Shown: in pieces, positions 1-6,990 of the stretch
How the letters are laid out: every line of letters starts with the position of its first letter
How positions within the stretch are numbered: the first letter of the stretch is position 1
DNA from: JBALVT01 sp045110675
GTDB taxonomy: Bacteria > Pseudomonadota > Gammaproteobacteria > Pseudomonadales > Halieaceae
Assembly: GCA_045110675.1 (NCBI GenBank)
Contig: JBGCGJ010000060.1
Location: forward strand, 1 to 64,000
Direction: 5' to 3'
Length of the DNA: 64,000 nt
Position numbers and translations under genes: made by a program
The notes under the pieces: generated by a model
The model's database searches: none
What the model was told of the DNA's origin: nothing
Seen by the model: only the letters and a program-made list of their open reading frames with translations

Positions 1-473
1 TCCTGTTGTTTTATGGGGCGGTTGTAGGCGTGCTTTCCAGCAAGGTGCCTCTGAAAACAGCAGACTACGATATACAGTGGACGACTATGGAATACCAAGG
101 CGGGGAAGCGGGGAGTCCTGCAAGGTTGCGGTTCGATATCCGGATTTTTAATCGTCATGAATCGCTGGGATTGGAAGTTGAGAACGCAAATTTGTTGCTG
201 AATTTGGAGGGACGTTATCTCGGCGAAGCGAGCTTAAATATTCCTTATGTTGCGCCCAATACGGCGGTTTTTGTTCCAGTGGATCTGAGTATTAAACTGA
301 GTTTTTCTGAATTGGCTGGTATCGCGTCCGACGAGTTTTTCAGTTTTTTTAGGAGGGGGAAAGCGACCTGGAAAGACAATATCCAGGCACGGCTAGTGGT
401 TCAGCTTCCGTTGGATCTGCAGTTGCCCATCTATATTCCCGAGGGTTACCACCGGGAGTTTCTCGAAGAATAG
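1..473 (+). CDS. LEA14-like (LEA type 2) domain protein, 5' end cut by window
   Basis: The reading frame is open to the left window edge, so the true start lies outside; about 155 residues are visible. The pattern fits the LEA type 2 / WHy beta-sandwich family: a variable-body region with FDIRIFNRH (an analogue of the usual 'NPN' strand), an ENANLLLNLEGRYLGEASL stretch, then a strand around AVFVPVDLS. Such proteins are usually small exported or envelope-associated proteins linked to stress; no catalytic residues are expected. It is convergent with the next gene (gap 96 bp). Family assignment is by pattern only and the missing N-terminus hides any signal peptide. Confidence 0.55.
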   Translation, partial: LLFYGAVVGVLSSKVPLKTADYDIQWTTMEYQGGEAGSPARLRFDIRIFNRHESLGLEVENANLLLNLEGRYLGEASLNIPYVAPNTAVFVPVDLSIKLSFSELAGIASDEFFSFFRRGKATWKDNIQARLVVQLPLDLQLPIYIPEGYHREFLEE

Positions 474-569
474 TTCGTGCTCTAACAAACTGTTGCTAAG
501 TTATAAGAAACGGATAACGAATGGAGGTTAGAGTTGTCCTCTTGTTGTGCAAGCTGCAAACAACCGAAA

Positions 570-1682
570 TCACTTATAGACATCTATCATTTTCGCATCA
601 ACATAAAACGGTAACTGACCGCACAGATCCTCCTTCATTGGGAGAGTAGAGTGACGCCATAGTGGTTCCCAGCAGTTATGCCTATCCAGCAACATTCGAG
701 CTTGCACCTGATCGTCCGACGACAGCGCCCCGAAGTGGTCGCGAATTTTCTGCAAGCACCATACCCGATAGAGTGACCAGCGGGCTCCGCGATATTGCAC
801 CTTATCTATTTTGGCATCAAAGCGCCTTTGGCCTGAAGAGACAGCCTCACTGTTCGCGCATAGGTAGGGAAGATAGGCACTGCCAATCTCGTCCAGAATT
901 GGCCCCCAGTCTTCTGGAATGCCATCCAGGAGGTGGCCAGTACAATCTTCCAGGCGAGTATTCCAGAGTCTGGCAATCCATTCAGAAACCGCCGGGGCTT
1001 CCTGCCGCATAATTTCCGCTGGCACTGGATCCAGCCCAAAGTGTCTGAACATCGGACCGGAAAATCCAACGTCCGCCAAACTGGGTTTGTCCCCAAGCAG
1101 AAAAGGTCGTTTTGAGAAGATGGCTTCCAACTGCTCCAGGGTGCGGTGATATATGGCCTCCACACCGGGTACTTGATCTGCTGTTATTCCGTCACCCGTG
1201 GTATAGCCATCCCGTTGTCGCTTGGTGATGACCAGGCGTCGCAGCCAAATTGGCATATAAGCCGCTTGTCCCGACGTGGTTTCTTCGGCTAGCAGCGTAC
1301 TGCCGAAGCGAGCACCTCGAGTATAGTGCCAGCGATAGTGCATGGCGGGGCGCCAGAGCCACTCGTCTGCATAGTCTTCGAGTAACAGGCTGAAAAACCG
1401 CTGCAGCGGATTTAGTGGAGTGACTGTAGGGTTGGGAAATTCGTTCTCAAACCACGCAATAATCGGCGTACTATCACTCATCCAACGGCCATCGGCTAGA
1501 CCCACAGCCGGATTTTGAGTGGAGCCGAGTTTTTCGAAGATGATTTTTGCATTTTCTCCAGCAAATACCGGCTCTAAGTGGTAGGGAATGCCCTTGATGC
1601 GAAAATAGTTTTCGAGCTTGCCGGTGAAGTAGGAGATGCTGGAACCATAGAGGGTCAGTGGTAAAGCGGGATTGGATTCCAT
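570..1682 (-). CDS. glutathione S-transferase family protein with long C-terminal extension
   Basis: Residues 8-85 form a thioredoxin-like GST N-domain (LTLYGSSISYFTGKLENYF, then NPAVGLADG and a SDSTPIIAWFE helix where GSTs bind glutathione). An all-helical GST C-domain follows, with the typical N-cap region LLGDKPSLADVGFSGPMF near residue 195-215. The protein has 370 residues against about 200-230 for ordinary GSTs; the last 110 residues (from about 260) are an extra helical, Trp/Arg-rich part I do not recognise. The start is supported by GGAGAG upstream. Substrate unknown; glutathione-dependent conjugation or reduction is the family expectation, not shown here. Confidence 0.75.
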   Translation of the reverse strand: MESNPALPLTLYGSSISYFTGKLENYFRIKGIPYHLEPVFAGENAKIIFEKLGSTQNPAVGLADGRWMSDSTPIIAWFENEFPNPTVTPLNPLQRFFSLLLEDYADEWLWRPAMHYRWHYTRGARFGSTLLAEETTSGQAAYMPIWLRRLVITKRQRDGYTTGDGITADQVPGVEAIYHRTLEQLEAIFSKRPFLLGDKPSLADVGFSGPMFRHFGLDPVPAEIMRQEAPAVSEWIARLWNTRLEDCTGHLLDGIPEDWGPILDEIGSAYLPYLCANSEAVSSGQRRFDAKIDKVQYRGARWSLYRVWCLQKIRDHFGALSSDDQVQARMLLDRHNCWEPLWRHSTLPMKEDLCGQLPFYVDAKMIDVYK

Positions 1683-1793
1683 GATTGAATTACTCTCCAG
1701 TTTTCACGGACTTCTGTCTTTGTGAGAGTATTTCACAAACCACCCGTCTACCAACAGCGTAGTTTTCTCGTGACGAGTTGTGAGCTGTATATA

Positions 1794-2477
1794 CTAAAGT
1801 GCCAAAATATTTGTGGTATGAACCACCGGCCCAGTGGGCACCCCGGTGGGTGATCCACCGGCTGGCTCAATGCTGACAGCGAGACCTTTGGACTGTTTCA
1901 ACAGTGCCAATAAGCCAGCGGGCAGAGACCTCTGAGTGCTCTCACCGCTTACTGGCAATAAACCCATAGAAATTGGATTGCCGGAAACGGGTAGCATCCA
2001 CAGTTCAAAGACCTTATCGACGTCCGCCGCCTCTGCGTTTACTGCGCGAGCGGATACCTCACCTGTTTGCAGGTTAGCACTGATTAGCCACAAAGGAGCA
2101 CTTGCCTCGCCAATTAGGCCTATGTGATCGGGTCCGCTGCGCTGAGTAACCGGTACGACCATGAATATCACAGCCAGTGCCAATGCGCTGGTTAGTGCGC
2201 TCCAACTGCGCCAGAAACCCAGGGAATGCCAGACGCCGCTTTTGGCCTGCGGCCAAATTCGATTTTCGATGGCGCGCCAACTCTTTCCCGGTGGCTGCAG
2301 GGGCTGAGTTGCTGCGCAAAGCGCGCCCAGGCGAGATTCCCATCGCCACACCGCCTCGCGGATATCCGAGCGCTCGCGTTGCAGGGTTTCAAAACGGTGA
2401 CGTGCAGCTCCCACCATTGTGCCCAGTACATATTCGCTGGCCAGCGCTTCAATGAGTTCGGGGTTATCGTATTTCAC
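1794..2477 (-). CDS. RskA-type anti-sigma factor
   Basis: Single-pass membrane anti-sigma factor. The N-terminal cytoplasmic part (PELIEALASEYVLGTM) is the usual sigma-binding zinc-less anti-sigma domain; a hydrophobic segment around residues 95-115 (ALTSALALAVIFMVVPV) is the membrane anchor; the C-terminal periplasmic RskA domain contains the FELWMLPVSGNP region. I choose the GTG at 2477 because it overlaps the sigma-factor stop in a GTGA and has GGGAG about 10 nt upstream; a further in-frame GTG lies at 2489. It is the last gene of the operon that starts at 5852, directly behind its presumed partner sigma factor. The stimulus that releases the sigma factor is unknown. Confidence 0.85.
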   Translation of the reverse strand: MKYDNPELIEALASEYVLGTMVGAARHRFETLQRERSDIREAVWRWESRLGALCAATQPLQPPGKSWRAIENRIWPQAKSGVWHSLGFWRSWSALTSALALAVIFMVVPVTQRSGPDHIGLIGEASAPLWLISANLQTGEVSARAVNAEAADVDKVFELWMLPVSGNPISMGLLPVSGESTQRSLPAGLLALLKQSKGLAVSIEPAGGSPTGVPTGPVVHTTNILAL

Positions 2478-3004
2478 TGTTCCAGGCACTCCCGCAACCG
2501 TGCCAGTCCGCGACGTATTCGGCTTTTAACCGTTCCAACAGGCGTTTTTTCTACCGATGCGAGTTCTTCATGAGTAAAGCCGTTGATGAAGGCGGCCACA
2601 ATGCTGCGGCGCTGCAATTGCGCGAGTCTGTCCAGGCATTCCTGTAGCAAATCTGAAAATTCATTTGTGGCAGACAAAGAGAGCGCTTGGGGTACTATTG
2701 CCTGCTTCTCGAAGTTTTGGCGACGATTTGCAGCTCGCAGTAAATCCAGAGCGCGGTAGCGTGCGATGGCGATGATCCATGACAGCACTTCACCCCGTTC
2801 GCTGTGATACTCACTCGCGCGGCTCCAGACTTTGACATAGGTGTCCTGCAAAACATCCTGGGCTGTTGCTTTGTCGGACAACATTGACATCAGCACGGCA
2901 TACACTCTCGGTGATGTGCTGCTATAGAGTGTTTGAAAGGCGTTGCGATCACCGAGCGCAGTGCTCGCCAGCAACGCTTCAAGTTCTTTTTGCTGATCGG
3001 CCAT
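2474..3004 (-). CDS. ECF-type RNA polymerase sigma factor
   Basis: About 176 residues with the two ECF domains: sigma region 2 (LSDKATAQDVLQDTYVKVW, then the -10-binding helix SWIIAIARYRALDLLRA) and sigma region 4 (FTHEELASVEKTPVGTVKSR helix-turn-helix). I take the ATG at 3004; an ATG 21 codons upstream would add a basic tail unlike the family. It overlaps the preceding gene by 26 bp and the anti-sigma gene by 4 bp, so translation is probably coupled. The RskA partner places it with the SigK-like ECF groups (established for mycobacterial SigK/RskA; inference here). Likely target: its own operon and perhaps the neighbouring cyclase gene. Confidence 0.93.
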   Translation of the reverse strand: MADQQKELEALLASTALGDRNAFQTLYSSTSPRVYAVLMSMLSDKATAQDVLQDTYVKVWSRASEYHSERGEVLSWIIAIARYRALDLLRAANRRQNFEKQAIVPQALSLSATNEFSDLLQECLDRLAQLQRRSIVAAFINGFTHEELASVEKTPVGTVKSRIRRGLARLRECLEQ

Positions 3005-3992
3005 GCAGGTTTTCCGTCGCGCGTTCGAGTAAGCTAATATCTTGCGCTTCTCGTTGCATCTTCGCATTCATTTGCGCACAACGAAAGGCCATTTTCGGTT
3101 GGTTTTTAATGTCGAGATAGAACAGGGTCATTTCTCTTGCGTGACGAAAATCCTTTTCGTTGAACCACCGCTGAAACTGTCTATCCATTGTTTCGACGTC
3201 TTGGTGGATATTATGTCCCATCTGTTTTCGGGCGACTAATTGTCGAACCGCTATAGCGGGGACTTGTTGCAATCCTGATGTGAGTGTCAGAGCTTCCTGG
3301 TATCGACCTTGCCAAATTAAAAGATCTGTTAGTGCGGTTCGTGTTTGAACTGCTGGGAAGCTATGGAGTGACTGTCTATAGAGTTGTTCAGCTTGCTCGG
3401 TCATACCAAGGTCTTGAGCAAGCTGTCCATGCACAGACCAGCGCCACGCGTTAAGGCGCGAATGCTCGGTGGCTTGTGGTAAGCGTTCCAGCCCCTTATA
3501 AGCTGCTGTCTTTTCCTCGGTTGTAGCGGCAAGTGTAGCGAAGCATATAGTACCCGCTGTGGGCGACACGCTTAGGACTACGCGGCCACAGGCATTTCGC
3601 GCCTTCTCGGTCTGGCCGGAAACTGAAGAAACGGCTGCGTTCAATAACCAGGCTTGTCCATAGCCGGGTTGCGCGGCGAGCAAGCGCTCCAGTATTTCCT
3701 GGGACTGTTCGAACCGGTGCGCGGCCTGAGCGAGCCAGGCCTTTTGCAGGAGTTGTTCCGGACTTGTGTCCCGCTGGTCCCGCGCTAGTTTTTGCTCTGC
3801 CATGTCCAGCAGTCTGTCATCCCCTTGCAATGAGTAACGCTCTAGTAACTGCTCCATCGTGCTCGTTTCCGATTCAAGCGTGGTGTTTGAATGCGCGGAG
3901 CTGGCTTCACTCGACACAGAGTGCGCCAGGGCGTTGCCGGTCAGCGCGATGCTGACCAGTGCGATTGCCAAACTATTGTAGTAGATCTTCAA
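2979..3992 (-). CDS. exported helical-repeat (TPR-like) protein
   Basis: About 337 residues. The N-terminus reads LKIYYNSLAIALVSIALTG then NALA-HS, a good Sec signal peptide with cleavage after ALA. I prefer the TTG start at 3992 because AGGGAG lies 6 nt upstream; an ATG at 4010 has no Shine-Dalgarno sequence. The mature part is made of amphipathic helix pairs with TPR-like spacing (for example AAHRFEQSQEILERLLAAQP and MTEQAEQLYRQSLHSFP). No enzyme motif is visible. It overlaps the lipoprotein gene upstream and the sigma gene downstream. Possibly a periplasmic scaffold for the DUF4331 protein of the same operon (inference). Confidence 0.7.
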   Translation of the reverse strand: MKIYYNSLAIALVSIALTGNALAHSVSSEASSAHSNTTLESETSTMEQLLERYSLQGDDRLLDMAEQKLARDQRDTSPEQLLQKAWLAQAAHRFEQSQEILERLLAAQPGYGQAWLLNAAVSSVSGQTEKARNACGRVVLSVSPTAGTICFATLAATTEEKTAAYKGLERLPQATEHSRLNAWRWSVHGQLAQDLGMTEQAEQLYRQSLHSFPAVQTRTALTDLLIWQGRYQEALTLTSGLQQVPAIAVRQLVARKQMGHNIHQDVETMDRQFQRWFNEKDFRHAREMTLFYLDIKNQPKMAFRCAQMNAKMQREAQDISLLERATENLHGRSAKRT

Positions 3993-4236
3993 AATCCTCT
4001 CCCTGCGCATCTTGCGCAAATTGCAAATCGTTGACCTCACTCGGTGTGTTGTTTGCCCGTTCTGAAAAAATTGTGCGAGCGAAATCCGCGAATGACTGCA
4101 TAGCTGGCGGTTCCCCAGGCGGTGGCTCCGCCGGCGGGGGTGGCGGCGGCTCGACGATTGCTGAGGAACGATTGCTGTTATCTGAGCAGGCGCCAATGAT
4201 GGTTAGGCAGGCCAGCAGGGCTATTTTAAGTTTCAT
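3973..4236 (-). CDS. small proline-rich lipoprotein
   Basis: 87 residues. The N-terminus MKLKIALLACLTIIGAC ends in a lipobox (IGAC), so a lipid-anchored envelope protein is expected. The following linker holds a proline run (about 12 prolines within residues 29-45), then an acidic C-terminus with a FADFARTIF segment. No known domain recognised. Start 4236 lies 17 bp after the DUF4331 stop, and the gene overlaps the next one by 20 bp, so it is cotranscribed. A flexible anchor or tether role is only a guess from composition. Confidence 0.65.
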   Translation of the reverse strand: MKLKIALLACLTIIGACSDNSNRSSAIVEPPPPPPAEPPPGEPPAMQSFADFARTIFSERANNTPSEVNDLQFAQDAQGEDFEDLLQ

Positions 4237-4253
4237 GATTGAATTCTCCGCTG

Positions 4254-5852
4254 TTAATCAATAGGTGTTGGCAGTGGCGCATTGACTGGCGAGCCAGGAT
4301 AGGGGGTGAGTAGATAGGGGAATGAGTTGTTTAATTCCACTGCCGAGAGCGGTGCGCCGTCGGTCAGCGGAACGCTGCCAATTACCGCATCGTCTGGAGA
4401 GCAGAAACCAAGGTTGACCCCGCTGCCGCCCTCGCCAAGGGGTAGATCGTGGCAAAGTGCACCCATCACCACTCGCAAGGCTATATCCACAGTATCGTCA
4501 CCGGGACGCCGACCGTTGGGAAATCCGGCGACATCCCCAGCGGCGACACCCAGTGGCTGTTGTGCGGCTCGCGGTGTCACCGGTAAAGCGGTGTTCAAGC
4601 GAAGCATTTCCCCGGCCGTTGCCTGTGAAAACTGATTCACGCCCTCAAAGCCTGTTAAAAACGCCGCTACCAGATCTGTGCGCGGTAGGTTCACTGGCGC
4701 GAGCGTTTCAAATGCTGTGCCCAGGGTGGCATTGACCGCGTCGCGGAACAGGCTGTCGAGTATGGCGGGAAGTACCGGGTTGGTGACAAAATCCGCGAAT
4801 TGTCCGTCATTCGCCGGGTGACTGCCGTTAAATCGATCTTTCATGTCGTAGCCGATAACCAGTTCGTTCACCAGTGGCGAGCCCAGTCGAGAGACTTGTG
4901 TCCAGGCTCCGCCCACGACTTCTGGTTTATCAAATGTGGCAGTGGGATTTAGAATCGTGGCCTGGCGCAGACTGGCTGATGTCCAGGCTCCAATAATTCC
5001 CTCATCGGCGGCCACACAATCACGATGGATTTCCAGCGCCAGGGAGGTCACGTTATTTCTCGCCAACGCGTTGCGACTGGCGTCTTGCGTAATACCGCCT
5101 GGAAAACCACCTCCATCTCCGGCACCGGGACTACTGTCTCCCTCAACGGGTACGAAATTGACGAGGTCAAACACCTCGCCCAGCGCGAGCTTGAAAGCCT
5201 CGTGACGCTGACCTACGAACACTCTGCCGCTAGTGTTGCAGCCGGGAATATCTACTTCGTGGATAAAACTGCGAGCGTAATCTTCGTAGTTGCCAGGCCC
5301 ACCAAATGTCTTGGTACCCGAATAATCAAAGGGTTTACCAAAGCGGGTACTGCCATCGCTCCTCGATGTCAGCAGCTCGGCGTTGCCGCTGCGCCTAAGA
5401 CCATTGACCACGGAAACACTGTAGCTTTCGCTGTGGTTGAGGCCCGATGCGCCCTCCGTAGAAATCGGGCCGATGTTACGTAGCACCGAAGTCACTGATT
5501 TATCGCCAATTGTCAGCGGAATAACCCCCGCTTCGGGTAGCGCGTCAGTAAACTGAAATTGAAAGCTGATGTCTTCCAAGGCATCCCCATCGTTGTCGAT
5601 GTGAATCTCGTAAAGTGCGTTGCTGTCGAGGGGAAAATAGTTGGGGCCTCCATAGGGGGCCTGCACCGGAATATAGTTTGCGACAAGGGTTACGTAGTCT
5701 TCTCTTCCTGGTTCATAACTCATAAACAGGTAGAAATCAGTTGCATCGACTTGCGGGTATTTCCCAATATAGGGAGCTTCGCGGTGGCTGGAACCCTGTG
5801 CGCTAGCGCTGAGAATAGCTGCCAAAGAGGCAGTGAGAAGTTGTTTTTTCAT
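4254..5852 (-). CDS. DUF4331 domain-containing exported protein
   Basis: 532 residues. Sec signal peptide (MKKQLLTASLAAILSASAQG) followed at once by SSHREAPYIGKYPQVDATDF, the hallmark N-terminus of mature DUF4331 proteins. The rest is beta-rich with repeated DUF4331 landmarks (TDFYLFMSYEPG, YEIHIDNDGDALEDISFQFQ, a central RVFVGQRHE element, and VDIALRVVMGALCH near the C-terminus). AGGAG sits 8 nt upstream of the ATG. It is the first gene of the five-gene sigma-factor operon. The biochemical role of DUF4331 is not established; the context suggests the exported output or sensed component of the ECF/RskA circuit (inference). Confidence 0.88.
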   Translation of the reverse strand: MKKQLLTASLAAILSASAQGSSHREAPYIGKYPQVDATDFYLFMSYEPGREDYVTLVANYIPVQAPYGGPNYFPLDSNALYEIHIDNDGDALEDISFQFQFTDALPEAGVIPLTIGDKSVTSVLRNIGPISTEGASGLNHSESYSVSVVNGLRRSGNAELLTSRSDGSTRFGKPFDYSGTKTFGGPGNYEDYARSFIHEVDIPGCNTSGRVFVGQRHEAFKLALGEVFDLVNFVPVEGDSSPGAGDGGGFPGGITQDASRNALARNNVTSLALEIHRDCVAADEGIIGAWTSASLRQATILNPTATFDKPEVVGGAWTQVSRLGSPLVNELVIGYDMKDRFNGSHPANDGQFADFVTNPVLPAILDSLFRDAVNATLGTAFETLAPVNLPRTDLVAAFLTGFEGVNQFSQATAGEMLRLNTALPVTPRAAQQPLGVAAGDVAGFPNGRRPGDDTVDIALRVVMGALCHDLPLGEGGSGVNLGFCSPDDAVIGSVPLTDGAPLSAVELNNSFPYLLTPYPGSPVNAPLPTPID

Positions 5853-5906
5853 GTGTTACTCCTGAAAAGTGGTGTATTCAGGGCTGTAACGTTTGTCGCT
5901 AGCTGT

Positions 5907-5914
5907 TTGGATGC
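5907..5914 (-). promoter_or_regulatory. possible ECF -35-like motif upstream of DUF4331 operon
   Basis: Read on the minus strand the bases are GCATCCAA, 55-62 bp upstream of the DUF4331 start. The same 8 bases occur at 6982-6989, 52-59 bp upstream of the cyclase start. The core CATCC resembles the -35 element reported for mycobacterial SigK (CCATCC). A CGTTAC follows after 17 nt here, but no equivalent -10 is clear before the cyclase gene, so this is tentative. Confidence 0.3.
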
Positions 5915-5967
5915 ATCGGGAGAAAATTTTTTTTAAAAGATTCCCATTAGGGGTGCTATAGCATTAT

Positions 5968-6930
5968 CTACCACATAGCCACCGGGTTAATGATCATCTG
6001 CACCGCGCCTTTTATGCGCGCCTGTCCAAGAACGAACATAAACTCGTGTACTTCCTCGCTGGCAAGGCGACCGGTGTTCATGGTTTCCAAAAGATAGATG
6101 CCTCTATTCTTTAGCATTTCAACGTGCCCGTAGAATAGTTTGTCGCCGGGTGCAGCGGGCATCGCATCTATGCCCCAGGTATCCGCTCCGACAGCCATCG
6201 GATCCAACGACCCCATGTAGGCAAACGCTTCGTTGGTGAGTCCCGGCTGGCCTGCACCCCAGGCGGTGGGGTTCGACTCCAGCATGCCGTCAGTCCAACC
6301 TGTGTGGAACAAGACAACGTCGCCTTCGCGAAATGTCACTCCCTGCGCTTTTGCAGCAGCCTTAATATCGTCGGAACTGATCGCTTGTCCTGCCGCCATA
6401 GTGGTAACACCAAAGTGACGAGCCATATCCACCATGACGCCGCGACCAATCATCGGGGGAACCTGGTGAGTGCCCAGCTTTTTGAGACCTGAGATATCGA
6501 TAAAATCCACGGCGGCATTGCAGTTGTAGTACAGGCCGGCTTCGCCCATGTGTCCCAGTCCATCAAGCTGCGAACCTATGCCGAACCACAATTGTGCTAT
6601 GTCGTCGTTATAGACCACGGGCCAGCCGAAATCTTGAGTGAGGTCGCGGCCGTTGTGCTGTCCCGGTTGTACCACTTGCAGTGACATTGTCCTCGGCGGA
6701 AAGGATGGCATTGCAGGGTCGACGACGATGCCCAACGGGTGGCTTTGTCCTTTTTTGACCAGACGGCTGGCCATTAGCACTCTGTCTGGATCAACGTGGT
6801 TTGCTGAGCCGATCTGATCGTCTGCGCCCCAGCGTGAGGGTTTACACTCCTGCGCGTAAGTATCGATAGATAGCGCAAACAGACTGCTCAGCACAATGGA
6901 AAGAAAACCGTATTTAAAAGTTGTCTGCAT
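5968..6930 (-). CDS. exported cyclase family protein (kynurenine formamidase-like fold)
   Basis: 320 residues; signal peptide to about residue 26 (LSIDTYA-QE). The mature part carries the cyclase/PF04199 signature: SRWGADDQIGSANHVDPDRV at the start, a metal-binding SQLDGLGHMG (family HxGTHxDxxxH variant), GRGVMVDMARHFG, and VVLFHTGWTD. Members hydrolyse cyclic amides or esters, such as formylkynurenine, with a divalent metal. The strict HxGTHxD is here GSQLDGLGH, as is usual in the exported subgroup. The start has GGAG 9 nt upstream. Substrate unknown. Confidence 0.85.
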   Translation of the reverse strand: MQTTFKYGFLSIVLSSLFALSIDTYAQECKPSRWGADDQIGSANHVDPDRVLMASRLVKKGQSHPLGIVVDPAMPSFPPRTMSLQVVQPGQHNGRDLTQDFGWPVVYNDDIAQLWFGIGSQLDGLGHMGEAGLYYNCNAAVDFIDISGLKKLGTHQVPPMIGRGVMVDMARHFGVTTMAAGQAISSDDIKAAAKAQGVTFREGDVVLFHTGWTDGMLESNPTAWGAGQPGLTNEAFAYMGSLDPMAVGADTWGIDAMPAAPGDKLFYGHVEMLKNRGIYLLETMNTGRLASEEVHEFMFVLGQARIKGAVQMIINPVAMW

Positions 6931-6981
6931 GGGATTACTCCGTTTTAACGTGGGGTCTATGCTCTTGGGTACAAGACCTTG

Positions 6982-6989
6982 TTGGATGC
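6982..6989 (-). promoter_or_regulatory. possible ECF -35-like motif upstream of cyclase gene
   Basis: Minus-strand GCATCCAA, identical to the motif before the DUF4331 operon and at almost the same distance from the start codon. It lies just past the stop of the CadC-like regulator, so it would give the cyclase gene its own promoter. No convincing -10 is visible. Confidence 0.25.
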
Positions 6990-6990
6990 G

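Noticed and set aside
4011..4196. 62-residue N-terminal extension of the helical-repeat protein
   Set aside because: It overlaps the lipoprotein coding sequence in another frame and would destroy the obvious signal peptide.
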